Positions 31,593 to 39,750 are shown, numbered from the stretch's first letter. The stretch is 64,000 bases of DNA from Micromonospora_G sp044901685 (GCF_044901685.1 NZ_JBJDPS010000002.1:310001-374000); one strand, 5' to 3'. Notes: a model not told the origin generated them from the sequence alone. Made by a program: numbers and translations.

Positions 31593-32810
31593 TCAGCGTA
31601 CGGTCGTCGGGCGGGCCGACGGCACCGCGAGGGCGTACCCGTCGTCTCGCCGTACCACCAGCTCCAGGTCTTCGAGCAGGGCGAGCTTGCGCAGCGTGTT
31701 GCGAAGGTCCAGGCCGGCTCGGGCGGCGAGCGCGTCGACGTCGAGCACACCCCGGCGGGGAAGCGCCTCCAGCACCACCGCGCTCTCGTCGTCGAGCAGG
31801 TCACGTGGTTGCCGGGGCGCTCGGGCCAGCGGTGCCAGGTCCGCGCCGATCCGGCCGACCTCTTCGAGCACGTGTGGCAGACCGGTGACGAGCCGGGCAG
31901 CCGGGTGCTCGCGCAGCAGTTCGTGGGCGCCGACCGACATCGCCGAGGTCACCGGGCCGGGAACCACCATCGCCGGACGGTTGATCGCGAGCGCCCGGCG
32001 CAGGGTCTGGGTGGCGCCGCTGCGGGCAGCGGCCTCGACCAGCACGGTGCCGATGGTGGCCGCCGCGATCAGCCGGTTGCGGACCAGGAACCGGTGCCGC
32101 AGCGGTTCGGCCCCGGGCATCCACTCGCTGATCAGCAGCCCGGTCTCGACGATCCGGTCGAAGAGCGAGCTGTTTCCGGCCGGGTACGGCCGGTCGACCC
32201 CGCAGGCGAGTACGGCCACGGTCAGCCCACCGGCGTTCAGCGCGCCCCGGTGCGCGGCGGCATCGATCCCGTGCGCCCCGCCCGAGACCACCGTCCAGTC
32301 CCGTTCGGCCAACCCGTAGCCGAGTCCGCTGGCGACGTGGTCGCCGTACGGGGTCGCCGCCCGCGCGCCGACCACCGCCACCGCCCGGTTCAGCGCCTCG
32401 GCGAGCGGATGATTGCCGCGCACCCAGATGGCGAGCGGCGGTGCCGTCTCCTGGTCGACAACACGTCCGGCGCCCTCCCGCGTCATCAGCTCCAGATCGC
32501 GTACCTGCGCCGGCCACTCGTCGTCCTCGGGCACGACGAGGCGGGCGCCGAGTCGCTCGGTGTGGGCGAGCGCCGCCGCCGCGACCTCGCGCGGGTCACC
32601 CGCCGCGCGGCGGGCGGCCACCGCCGTACGCACCCGACGGTCCGGTACGTCACCGGCCAGCAGCCGCTCCAGCGCGCCGATCGGCCCGTACGCGTCCACG
32701 AGTCGGTGGACCGACCAGGTGCCGGGCTCGGCGAGCCAGGTCAGCGCGATCCGGGCCAGCCTGACCGGGGCGAGCGCGTCGGACTGCCCGAGATCGTTCG
32801 TCGAGGTCAC
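31593..32810 (-). CDS. dprA: DNA processing protein DprA
   Basis: Loads RecA on incoming single-stranded DNA during natural transformation. The 405-residue protein has a helical N-terminus, the Rossmann-like DprA core (V-A-V-V-G-A-R-A-A-T-P-Y-G; S-G-G-A-H-G-I-D-A-A-A-H-R-G-A-L; F-L-V-R-N-R-L-I-A) and a C-terminal winged helix (about 335-400). The GTG at 32810 overlaps the comM stop (GTGA), so the two are co-translated. The comM-dprA pair is conserved in actinomycetes, including many not known to be transformable. Confidence 0.94.
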   Translation of the reverse strand: MTSTNDLGQSDALAPVRLARIALTWLAEPGTWSVHRLVDAYGPIGALERLLAGDVPDRRVRTAVAARRAAGDPREVAAAALAHTERLGARLVVPEDDEWPAQVRDLELMTREGAGRVVDQETAPPLAIWVRGNHPLAEALNRAVAVVGARAATPYGDHVASGLGYGLAERDWTVVSGGAHGIDAAAHRGALNAGGLTVAVLACGVDRPYPAGNSSLFDRIVETGLLISEWMPGAEPLRHRFLVRNRLIAAATIGTVLVEAAARSGATQTLRRALAINRPAMVVPGPVTSAMSVGAHELLREHPAARLVTGLPHVLEEVGRIGADLAPLARAPRQPRDLLDDESAVVLEALPRRGVLDVDALAARAGLDLRNTLRKLALLEDLELVVRRDDGYALAVPSARPTTVR

Positions 32811-34327
32811 GTCGACTCCCTGGTGCGCAGGGTCAACGCCTCGGCGACATCCTCGGCGCCCGGCCGGTCCCGACCGTCGAGGTCGGCGATGGTCCAGGCC
32901 ATCCGGACCACCCGATCGAAGCCACGGGCCGAGAGTGCGCCACTGTCCAGGCGTCGCCGCAGTTGCTGTGTGCTTGTTCTCGGCAGCCGCCACCGGGCCT
33001 GGCGCAGGTACGGCCCCGGCACGTCGGCGTTCACCTTCCAGCCCAGCTTCGCCCAGCGGGCGGTGGCCGCCGCCCTGGCCGTGGCGACCCGGGCACCGAC
33101 CTCGGCCGAGGACTCGTTCGCCTCTCCACTGTCCATCAGGTCGGCGGCGCGCAGCGGGGTGAGGGTCACCTGCACGTCGATCCGGTCCAGCAGGGGACCG
33201 GAGATCCGGGACAGGTAGCGCCGACGGGCCTGGGCGGTGCACTCGCAGTGGGTGTCACCGGCGGGTTTGGCGCACGGGCAGGGGTTCGAGGCGAGTACGA
33301 GTTGCACCCTGGCCGGATATTCGGTGCTGCCCCTGGACCGGTTCAACGTCACCCGGCCGTGCTCCATCGGTTGTCGCAGCGAGTCGAGGGCGCGGGCGGC
33401 GAACTCGGCGGCCTCGTCCAGGAACAGGATGCCCCGGTGGGCCAGCGAGACCGCACCGGGACGGGCCAGCCCCGAGCCGCCACCGACCAGCGACGGGACG
33501 GTGGCGGTGTGGTGCGGTGCCTGGAACGGCGGGCGGCGTACCAGATCCCCACCGGGCGGCAGGATGCCGGCGATGGAGTGCAGCGCGGTCACCTCGAGCG
33601 CGGTCTCGTCGTCCAGTTCGGGCAGGATCGACGGGAGCCGTTCGGCCAACATGGTCTTCCCTGCGCCGGGCGGACCGAGCAGCGCCAGGTGGTGGCCACC
33701 GGCGGCGGCCACCTCCACCGCCCGGCGACCGAGTCCCTGACCGGCGACCTCGGCGAGGTCCGGTCCGGTGGCCGGCGGGGATGTCCGGCGTGCCGGCGGG
33801 TCGGGCAGCGGCACACCGTCGCGGATGAACGCGACCAGCCGGTGCAGGGTCTCCGCCGCCCGGACCCGTATCCCGGGTACGACCGCCGCCTCGGCCGCGT
33901 TGTCGACCGGCACGACCACCCGGGTGATGCCGGCGCGGGCCGCCGCCGCGACCATCGGCAGTACGCCCCGGATCGGCCGGACCGTGCCGTCGAGTCCCAG
34001 CTCGCCGAGGACCACCACCTGGTCGAGCGGGGCCAGTGGGAGTTCGCCGCTGCCACCGAGCAGGGCCGCCGCGATCGCGAGATCGAAGCCGGAGCCGTGC
34101 TTGGGCAGCGTGGCCGGGAGCAGGTTGACGGTGATCCGGCGGTTGGGCCAGTGCTGGCCGGAGTTGACGATGGCGGCGCGCACCCGGTCGCGGGCCTCGT
34201 TCAGCGCGGTGTCGGGCAGTCCGGACAGGACGACGGCGGGCAGGCCCGGAGCCAGGTCGGCCTCGACCTCCACCAGGTGCCCGGTCACCCCGACCAGCCC
34301 GACGCAGAGCACCTTCGCGTAGCTCAC
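32807..34327 (-). CDS. comM: ComM/YifB-family AAA+ ATPase
   Basis: Magnesium-chelatase-like AAA+ helicase (506 residues) which in characterised bacteria drives branch migration during natural transformation. Order: N-terminal Lon-like fold starting S-Y-A-K-V-L-C-V-G-L-V-G, AAA core with Walker A G-P-P-G-A-G-K-T (about residues 216-223) and C-terminal helical domain. A C-x-C / C-x(n)-C set (N-P-C-P-C-A-K, C-E-C) looks like the family's zinc site. The GTG at 34327 gives the conserved start and overlaps the stop of the preceding repeat ORF; GTG 34339 is possible. Confidence 0.94.
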   Translation of the reverse strand: MSYAKVLCVGLVGVTGHLVEVEADLAPGLPAVVLSGLPDTALNEARDRVRAAIVNSGQHWPNRRITVNLLPATLPKHGSGFDLAIAAALLGGSGELPLAPLDQVVVLGELGLDGTVRPIRGVLPMVAAAARAGITRVVVPVDNAAEAAVVPGIRVRAAETLHRLVAFIRDGVPLPDPPARRTSPPATGPDLAEVAGQGLGRRAVEVAAAGGHHLALLGPPGAGKTMLAERLPSILPELDDETALEVTALHSIAGILPPGGDLVRRPPFQAPHHTATVPSLVGGGSGLARPGAVSLAHRGILFLDEAAEFAARALDSLRQPMEHGRVTLNRSRGSTEYPARVQLVLASNPCPCAKPAGDTHCECTAQARRRYLSRISGPLLDRIDVQVTLTPLRAADLMDSGEANESSAEVGARVATARAAATARWAKLGWKVNADVPGPYLRQARWRLPRTSTQQLRRRLDSGALSARGFDRVVRMAWTIADLDGRDRPGAEDVAEALTLRTREST

Positions 34328-34686
34328 GTCAGCACCCACCCGGTCCGACCCGTCCCCGTAGCTCCGACCGGCGGCGCTCCGATCGGTGCTGCTCCGGCCG
34401 GGGCCGCTCCCGACGGCGTCGCTTCGACCGGTGCCGCTTCCGACGGCGTCGCTTCGGCCGCTGCCGCTTCCGACGGCGTCGCTTCGGCCGCTGCCGCTTC
34501 CGACGGCGTCGCTTCGGCCGGTGTCGCTCCCGACGGCGTCGCTCCCGCCGGTTCGGGCCGGTGGGTTCGTGCGGGCCGTGGTCGCGGGTCGGCCGGGCGG
34601 GAACGCGCGGTCGTGTCGGCTCCGGTGGGCCGGATCAGCGGTGTCCGGCCAGGAGGTGGGTGGTCGAGATGTGGCGCGGTTGTCAT
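34324..34686 (-). CDS. Low-complexity ORF coupled to comM
   Basis: A 120-residue frame with no recognised family: a Pro/Arg/Thr-rich first half, then about five decapeptide repeats (A-E-A-T-P-S-E-A-A-A type). Two facts argue that it is translated: its stop overlaps the comM start in a GTGA, and its ATG lies at exactly the same distance (54 bases) from the shared promoter module as the yraN ATG from its own. In other actinomycetes yraN occupies this place. It may have become a leader that only couples translation to comM. Repeats and GC-rich composition could also give such a frame by chance. Confidence 0.5.
   Translation of the reverse strand: MTTAPHLDHPPPGRTPLIRPTGADTTARSRPADPRPRPARTHRPEPAGATPSGATPAEATPSEAAAAEATPSEAAAAEATPSEAAPVEATPSGAAPAGAAPIGAPPVGATGTGRTGWVLT
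34411..34560. repeat. 30-bp tandem repeats upstream of comM
   Basis: Five 30-bp units beginning CGACGGCGTCGC; three are nearly identical and the outer two diverge. The unit length keeps the frame of the minus-strand ORF at 34324-34686. Confidence 0.85.
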
Positions 34687-34738
34687 GCGCCAGACCGTGG
34701 CCGAACCGGGCCGAGCGCGGTAGCCGGCCCGGTCCCCG

Positions 34739-34794
34739 CTGTGGACGACCGGTAGCCCTGTGGACAACCGTACGATCACGTCGACGACGTGCTA
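34739..34794 (-). promoter_or_regulatory. Shared promoter module, copy A (before the comM-dprA operon)
   Basis: Read on the minus strand: TAGCAC (34794-34789), 21 bp, TTGTCCACAG (34767-34758), 9 bp, TCGTCCACAG (34748-34739); the ATG at 34686 lies 54 bases after the second CCACA. The first box is an exact actinobacterial DnaA box. Copies with the same spacing stand before the M23 gene and yraN; copies A and B also share GATCGTnCGG before the first box. Confidence 0.8.
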
Positions 34795-34872
34795 GGCGAG
34801 TCCGTCAGGGAGCCGTAAGTGCTGGTCGGACCGGCCCGGCGACGGGTGGTCACGCCGCCGGGCCGAGCGTGG

Positions 34873-35991
34873 TCAGGCCCGCTCGCTGGCCGGCGGGGCG
34901 TCGAACTGGGCGCTGTACGTGTCGACGAGCATGCCGCGCCCCTTGATCTCGGAGGCCGCCTCGGGACCGGCGACGCCCTCGATCCAGGGCAGCATTCCAG
35001 CGCCCCCGTCGGGGCCGAGCGGGACCAGGATCATCGGCCCCGGCGCGACGTACGCCGTGGTCTGGCCCTCGCCGGTGATCAGGGTGCGCAGGTTGCCGGC
35101 GACGAGTTCGGCCTGTCCGCTGGCCATGCCCGCCATCTTGACGTCGGCGGTGGAGACGTCGCCGATGGCGAAGACCCGGTCTTGGCCGACGACGCGTAGC
35201 TGGTCGTCCACCCGGACGTAGCCGCGATCGTCGCGTACGTCGGCGAGCGCGCCGCGCAGGTAGTCGGTCCGGACGGTGACGCCGAAGCAGCGGTACCAGA
35301 TGTCGGCGTCGATCCGCTCGCCGCTGGCGGTGGTGACGGAGACCGGTCCGGCGGTGGCCGGGGGCACGTCGGGCAGTTCGTCCAGTGCGCTGCCGAGCTT
35401 CAGCTCGATGCCCAGCTTGTCGAGCTGGGCCCGGAGTTCGTCGCGCAGTGCCTGGTCGAACCGGCCCGGCAGGATGTCCGGTCCGGCGTCGACGAGGGTG
35501 ACGTGCTTGTCGGGGAAGGCCGATTTGATCTCACCGGCGAGTTCGAGGCCGGCCGGACCGGCGCCGACCAGGAGCACCCGCTTGGCGGACCGCAGTTCCT
35601 GGTGCGCGTCCCGGAACCTGGCCTGGGCGACGGTCGTCCGCGTCTCGTCGCTCTTCGCCGGGAACGGGTAGGACGAGCCGGTGGCGAGGATCAGGTAGTC
35701 GGGTTCCAGGCGTGCGCCGGAGGCGAGGGTTACCTCCCGGCCGTCGACCGCCACCGCCCGGTCCTGGACGAAGCGTCCGCGATGCAGGAGCCGGTCGTAC
35801 GGCAGGAAGATCCGGTCCACCCATTCCGGTTCCACCAGCGCACGCCAGGAGGCGACGTTGTGCAGGAACGAGTCGGACGGGTCGACGAGGGTCACGTCGG
35901 CGATGTCGTCGAGGGCTTTCGCGGCCTTGAAGCCGGCGTATCCGCCGCCGATGACGGCCACGGTCGGGCGGGGTGGTGTGGTTTCGGTCAT
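34873..35991 (-). CDS. FAD-dependent pyridine nucleotide oxidoreductase (NDH-2/AIF-like)
   Basis: A 372-residue two-dinucleotide-binding flavoprotein. FAD site V-I-G-G-G-Y-A-G-F near the N-terminus, NAD(P) site V-L-L-V-G-A-G-P-A-G-L-E-L-A near residue 145, and the late V-F-A-I-G-D-V. No cysteine pair at the first domain, so it is not a disulfide reductase; no C-terminal membrane helix is evident. It resembles AIF/FSP1-type quinone reductases. Divergent from an HxlR regulator with a palindromic site between them, so it is the likely target of that regulator. Confidence 0.88.
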   Translation of the reverse strand: MTETTPPRPTVAVIGGGYAGFKAAKALDDIADVTLVDPSDSFLHNVASWRALVEPEWVDRIFLPYDRLLHRGRFVQDRAVAVDGREVTLASGARLEPDYLILATGSSYPFPAKSDETRTTVAQARFRDAHQELRSAKRVLLVGAGPAGLELAGEIKSAFPDKHVTLVDAGPDILPGRFDQALRDELRAQLDKLGIELKLGSALDELPDVPPATAGPVSVTTASGERIDADIWYRCFGVTVRTDYLRGALADVRDDRGYVRVDDQLRVVGQDRVFAIGDVSTADVKMAGMASGQAELVAGNLRTLITGEGQTTAYVAPGPMILVPLGPDGGAGMLPWIEGVAGPEAASEIKGRGMLVDTYSAQFDAPPASERA

Positions 35992-36050
35992 GGTTGCAGC
36001 ACTGCTCCTATTTCAGATGGTGCATCGGATTTCGGTGTAGCGGCGGCAAG

Positions 36051-36092
36051 GCTAGCAGCTTCGTAAAACGAAGTGCCAACGGATCTGCTAGC
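36051..36092. promoter_or_regulatory. Nested palindromes between oxidoreductase and hxlR
   Basis: GCTAGCAG (36051-36058) pairs with CTGCTAGC (36085-36092); between them CTTCGT-AAA-ACGAAG (36059-36073) forms a second palindrome. The right arm overlaps the TAGCTT -10 of hxlR, so a bound regulator would block it. A likely HxlR operator. Confidence 0.7.
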
Positions 36093-36094
36093 TT
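36089..36094 (+). promoter_or_regulatory. -10 element for a leaderless hxlR
   Basis: TAGCTT ends seven bases before the GTG at 36102 and overlaps the outer palindrome arm; no ribosome site is seen. Confidence 0.5.
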
Positions 36095-36101
36095 TGGTGG
36101 C

Positions 36102-36458
36102 GTGACCAGGCCCGGGCGGGACGAGACGACGACGATCAGCTGTGATCGCGCCGACGTGGCCCTGGCGCGCGCCTTCGAGGTGCTCGGCAAGCGCTGGAGC
36201 GGTCTGGTCATCGGCAGTCTCAGTAGCGGCCCGGCCGGATTCCGCGAGCTGTCCCGCGCGGTCGGTGGGATCAGCGACTCGGTGCTTTCGGACCGGTTGT
36301 CCCAACTGACCGACGTGGGGCTCGTCGTCCGTACCGTCGACGCCGGACCACCGGTCGCGGTCTCGTACCACCTCACCGCCGCGGGTCGTGCGCTCGTACC
36401 GGCCTTGACGCAGATCGCCCGCTGGGCCGAGGAGCACCTGCCGGCCGACCCGTCCTGA
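36102..36458 (+). CDS. HxlR-family winged-helix regulator
   Basis: A 118-residue regulator with the HxlR signature: a cysteine (I-S-C-D-R) shortly before L-A-R-A-F-E-V-L-G-K-R-W, then G-F-R-E-L-S-R-A-V-G-G-I-S-D-S-V-L-S-D-R-L. Members with this cysteine often sense quinones, aldehydes or oxidants, which would suit control of the divergent flavoprotein; that is inference. The GTG at 36102 is chosen from its position after the -10 and from the family length. Confidence 0.9.
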   Translation: MTRPGRDETTTISCDRADVALARAFEVLGKRWSGLVIGSLSSGPAGFRELSRAVGGISDSVLSDRLSQLTDVGLVVRTVDAGPPVAVSYHLTAAGRALVPALTQIARWAEEHLPADPS

Positions 36459-36541
36459 GTCCTTCCAGGGCGGGCCGACGCACCACTCGACGCCGCTGCC
36501 GTCGCTGACCGCCCCGGGCTACGCTCGCTTCCGTCGGGGCG

Positions 36542-36592
36542 GTTAACAGGGGGCCCTTCCTCTACCGAATCCGTTAACTAGGGGCCCTTCCT
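36542..36592. repeat. Pair of GTTAAC-GGGGCCCTTCCT elements
   Basis: Two 20-bp copies, GTTAACAGGGGGCCCTTCCT (36542-36561) and GTTAACTAGGGGCCCTTCCT (36573-36592), 31 bp apart in the gap before the pirin gene. Each contains the palindromic core GGGCCC. They look like a dispersed intergenic repeat of this lineage rather than an operator; that is a judgement from form. Confidence 0.7.
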
Positions 36593-36610
36593 TACGGGCG
36601 GAGGACGTAC

Positions 36611-37588
36611 GTGAGTACCACGGAGGCCGAGCCGGACTTCACCACCTGCGAGTCGGGGCCGGACGGGTCGCAGATCCTGGAGCCGCGTGAGGTGCCGCTG
36701 GGCGGACTGCGGGCGATGAACGTACGCCGGACCCTGCCGCAGCGGGCCAGGTCACTGATCGGCGCCTGGTGTTTTGTCGACCACTATGGCCCGGACCGGG
36801 TGGACGCCACCGGCGGCATGTTGGTCAACGGCCACCCGCACACCGGCTTGCAGACGGTGAGCTGGCTCTTCGACGGTGAGATCGAACACCGGGACACGGT
36901 CGGCTCGGTCCGTACGGTCCGGCCCGGCGAGGTGAACCTGATGACCGCCGGCCGGGGCATCGCCCACTCCGAGATCTCGACGCCGGAAAGCACCGTGCTG
37001 CGCGGCGTGCAGCTCTGGATCGCGCTACCCGAGAGCGAGCGGCACACCGCGCCCCGGTTCGAGCACCACGTCCCCGAACCGTCGTGGATCGACGGCGCCC
37101 GGCTGAGTGTCTTTGTCGGCTCCCTGATGGGCGCGACCTCCCCGGTCTGGACCGCCACCCGCCTGCTCGGGGCGGAACTGCGGATCGAGCCGACGGCGAC
37201 CGTGACGATCGAGGTGGACCCGACGTTCGAGCACGGGCTGCTGGTCGACGACGGCCGGATCACCGTCGCCGGTGCCGACGTGGGCCAGGCCGAGCTGCTC
37301 TTCGTCCCGGCCGGTCCGCGCACCCTGACCGTCACCGCGGGGCCGGAACCGGCCCGGATCCTGCTGATCGGTGGGGAACCGCTCGGCGAGCGGATCATCA
37401 TGTGGTGGAACTTCATCGGGCGTACGCACGAGGAGATCGTCGAGTACCGGCAGCGGTGGCAGGACCAGGCTTTCGGCGCCGACCGCGACGGTACGGGCGA
37501 CCTGCCGTACGGCCCCTTCCCCGAGCAGTGGCGTGAACTCATCCCGGCACCGCCGCTGCCGAACGGTCGGCTGAAACTGCGCGCCTGA
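36611..37588 (+). CDS. Pirin-family bicupin protein
   Basis: A 325-residue bicupin. The N-terminal cupin carries the metal ligands in H-P-H-T-G-L-Q-T-V and G-R-G-I-A-H-S-E; the C-terminal cupin (from about 190) lacks clear ligands, as usual. Some pirins are quercetin dioxygenases or redox-sensitive regulators; the role here is unknown. The last part, from I-I-M-W-W-N-F-I-G-R, is typical. It stands between regulatory-looking repeats on both sides. Confidence 0.9.
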   Translation: MSTTEAEPDFTTCESGPDGSQILEPREVPLGGLRAMNVRRTLPQRARSLIGAWCFVDHYGPDRVDATGGMLVNGHPHTGLQTVSWLFDGEIEHRDTVGSVRTVRPGEVNLMTAGRGIAHSEISTPESTVLRGVQLWIALPESERHTAPRFEHHVPEPSWIDGARLSVFVGSLMGATSPVWTATRLLGAELRIEPTATVTIEVDPTFEHGLLVDDGRITVAGADVGQAELLFVPAGPRTLTVTAGPEPARILLIGGEPLGERIIMWWNFIGRTHEEIVEYRQRWQDQAFGADRDGTGDLPYGPFPEQWRELIPAPPLPNGRLKLRA

Positions 37589-37605
37589 ACCGTCGGTCGG
37601 TACCA

Positions 37606-37692
37606 GTCAAGCCCGAACCCCTCGGTTGCCACCAGCCGAGCCCGAACCCGTCATTCGCCACCCGTCAAGCCTGAACCCGTCCGTTGCCACCC
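37606..37692. repeat. 29-bp tandem repeat after the pirin gene
   Basis: Three 29-bp units of the type G(T/C)C(A/G)AGCC(C/T)GAACCC followed by a variable part and GCCACC, ending 23 bp before the next start. Confidence 0.85.
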
Positions 37693-37715
37693 CTCACCCG
37701 GAGACGAGACAGACC

Positions 37716-38048
37716 ATGACCAATCCTTCCGCCGAGCCGGTCGTCGAACTGGACCAGGCCCACCACCGGTACACCATCACCGTCGGTGGCCAGGTCGCCG
37801 GCTTCACCCGCTTCTTCGACCACGACCGGCAGCGCGTCTTCTTCCACACCGAGATCGGCGAGGAGTACGGCGGCCAGGGGCTCGGCAGCGTCCTCGTCGC
37901 CGGTGCGCTCGACCACGTACGGGCGGCCGGGCTGCGGGTCGTGCCGATCTGCCCGTTCGTCAAGAGGTACGTCGAACGCCACCACCAGTACGAGGACCTG
38001 GTCGACCCGGTCACGCCCGCCCTGCTCGCCCGCGTCGGCGGCGCGTAG
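37716..38048 (+). CDS. Small GNAT-type N-acetyltransferase (YjdJ-like)
   Basis: A 110-residue minimal acetyltransferase fold. The acetyl-CoA loop is G-E-E-Y-G-G-Q-G-L-G-S-V-L-V, followed by V-P-I-C-P-F-V-K-R-Y-V-E-R-H, which is diagnostic of the YjdJ/Yidj group. Substrate unknown. The ATG has GGAGA 11 bases upstream. Its last base is the first base of the next gene (TAGTG), so both are translated together. Confidence 0.9.
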   Translation: MTNPSAEPVVELDQAHHRYTITVGGQVAGFTRFFDHDRQRVFFHTEIGEEYGGQGLGSVLVAGALDHVRAAGLRVVPICPFVKRYVERHHQYEDLVDPVTPALLARVGGA

Positions 38049-38551
38049 TGCACCCGGCTCGCCGTACCTATCTGGACAAGCAGTCGCCGGCGATCTTCAA
38101 GTCGCTCAGCGCGGTCGCCGTACAGATTCGGGCGCACGCCGACGACCTCGGGCTGAGCCGGCGCCTGCTGGAACTGGTCAACATCCGGGTGTCGCAGCTC
38201 AACGGGTGCGGGTACTGCCTGCAACTGCACACCGCGCGGGCGCTGGCGGAGGGGGAGACGACGCACCGGCTGGCCGTGTTGTCGGTCTGGCGGGAGACCG
38301 AGCTCTTCGACGCCAGGGAACGGGCCGCGCTGATGCTCGCCGAGGGGGCGACCCTGATGGCCGGCGAGCGGGTGAGCGACGCGGAGCACGCGTGGATCTC
38401 GTCGGTCCTCAGCGTCGACGAGATCTCCGTACTGAGCTGGGCGGCGATCGCGATCAACGCCTTCAACCGGGTCTCCGTGCTCAGCCGGCACCCGGTGCCC
38501 GCGCAGCCCCCGGTGGTCACCCCGGCCGCCGTCGTGCCGAGCACCAGGTAA
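38048..38551 (+). CDS. Carboxymuconolactone decarboxylase/AhpD-like protein
   Basis: A 167-residue helical protein with the AhpD-type redox motif C54-G-Y-C57-L-Q-L-H61, which in relatives acts as a thiol-based peroxide-reducing centre. The motif favours a peroxidase-like activity over a decarboxylase. The C-terminal 20 residues are Pro/Val-rich and probably unstructured. Coupled to the acetyltransferase before it. Confidence 0.9.
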   Translation: MHPARRTYLDKQSPAIFKSLSAVAVQIRAHADDLGLSRRLLELVNIRVSQLNGCGYCLQLHTARALAEGETTHRLAVLSVWRETELFDARERAALMLAEGATLMAGERVSDAEHAWISSVLSVDEISVLSWAAIAINAFNRVSVLSRHPVPAQPPVVTPAAVVPSTR

Positions 38552-38579
38552 CCGTCCCCGGCGGCGGCCGGGGAGCGAC

Positions 38580-39656
38580 TCACTCCCGGGCCGCCCGCCG
38601 GAGCAGTTCCCGCAGCAGGTCGACCACCTCGTCCGGGGCGAACTCCATCGCGTTGTCGCCCACGCTGATCTCAAAACTCGACCTGGTCGGGTCCGGAGCC
38701 GAGCGGACCCGGGCAAACAGTTGGGTGCCGGTGTCGGCCAACAGCGCGGCGCCGGCCCGCTCGACCGCCGCCGGACCCGCCGGCAGGTGGACGTGGAACA
38801 GCGGGGTCTGGGGCGGGTCGGGCCAGGCCAGGGCCACCCCGTCGGCGTTGATCGCCGCCGCCAGCGCCACCGCGTGGTCCCGGTAGGCCGGCATCCGGGG
38901 GAGCAGGGTGTCCAGCCCGGCGAGCGCGGCCAGGGCGAGCGGCCAGGCGTCGTGGATGGCACCGCCGAGGCGGGTCCGCCACACCCGGGCCGTGTCGATG
39001 GTCGCGGCGTCGGCGGCGAGAATCGCACCGCGTACGCCCTGGAGCGCCTTGTAGAGCGAGACGTACACGGTGTCGAACAGGCCGGCGATCTCGTCGAACG
39101 GGCGGCCGTAGTAGGTCTGCGCCTCCCAGATCCGAGCCCCGTCCAGGTGCGCCGCCGCCCCGCCGGCACGTACCAGGTCGACCTGTGCGCGTAGGTCGTC
39201 CCACTCGGGTAGCTGTCCGCCGATGTCGCGCTGTGGCAACTCCCACACCGCCGCCGCCAGTGGCTCGCCCACCGCGTCGAGGTCGGCCCCGGTCATCAGC
39301 CGGTACCGGTCACCGGCCGGGTGGAAACGCAGCCCGTGCACCACCTGGTAGCCCCGGGCCTCCCAGGTGTCCAGGTGGGTCTGCGGGTGCGCGGCGAAGG
39401 CCAGCCGGTCCCGTCGTTCGGCGTGGATCCGGAGTGCGACCTGCTGCGCCATCGTGCCGGTCGGGAAGAAGAGCGCCGACTCCTTGCCCAGCATGGTCGC
39501 GATCCGTCGTTCGAGCTGGGCCACCGGACCGTCGGGTCCGCTGGTGCGGGTGTTGTCGTCGACCCGGTCGAGGAGTTGGGTGAGCACCTCCCGAGGGGTG
39601 CGCCGGACGGGGGTGTGCGCGAGCAGGGACCGCCGGACGGGCGGGACATCGGTCAT
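38580..39656 (-). CDS. Threonine aldolase-family (beta-eliminating lyase) PLP enzyme
   Basis: A 358-residue fold-type-I PLP enzyme. The PLP lysine is K203 (S-L-Y-K-A-L-Q-G) and the cofactor aspartate D172 (H-L-D-G-A-R-I-W), both at family positions; the N-terminal part has F-P-T-G-T-M-A-Q-Q. Likely cleaves beta-hydroxy amino acids such as threonine to glycine and an aldehyde, but related enzymes exist. Divergent from an acetyltransferase, with a small palindrome between. Confidence 0.9.
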   Translation of the reverse strand: MTDVPPVRRSLLAHTPVRRTPREVLTQLLDRVDDNTRTSGPDGPVAQLERRIATMLGKESALFFPTGTMAQQVALRIHAERRDRLAFAAHPQTHLDTWEARGYQVVHGLRFHPAGDRYRLMTGADLDAVGEPLAAAVWELPQRDIGGQLPEWDDLRAQVDLVRAGGAAAHLDGARIWEAQTYYGRPFDEIAGLFDTVYVSLYKALQGVRGAILAADAATIDTARVWRTRLGGAIHDAWPLALAALAGLDTLLPRMPAYRDHAVALAAAINADGVALAWPDPPQTPLFHVHLPAGPAAVERAGAALLADTGTQLFARVRSAPDPTRSSFEISVGDNAMEFAPDEVVDLLRELLRRAARE

Positions 39657-39668
39657 GATCGGAAGTCT

Positions 39669-39686
39669 GCTCTTGTCGCCAAGAGC
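39669..39686. promoter_or_regulatory. Palindrome GCTCTTG-N4-CAAGAGC between divergent genes
   Basis: Perfect 7-bp arms around TCGC, 13 bp before the aldolase start and 65 bp before the acetyltransferase start. A possible operator for one or both genes. Confidence 0.5.
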
Positions 39687-39750
39687 TGGCAACAACGTCC
39701 ATTGTGGTGAATGGTGGGGGTGGCGCCCACCGAACCAGGAGAGGATCACG

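Noticed and set aside
34740..34767. Replication origin because of DnaA-like boxes
   Set aside because: Only two boxes per place, no dnaA/dnaN genes, no AT-rich unwinding region; the constant distance to start codons fits a promoter better.
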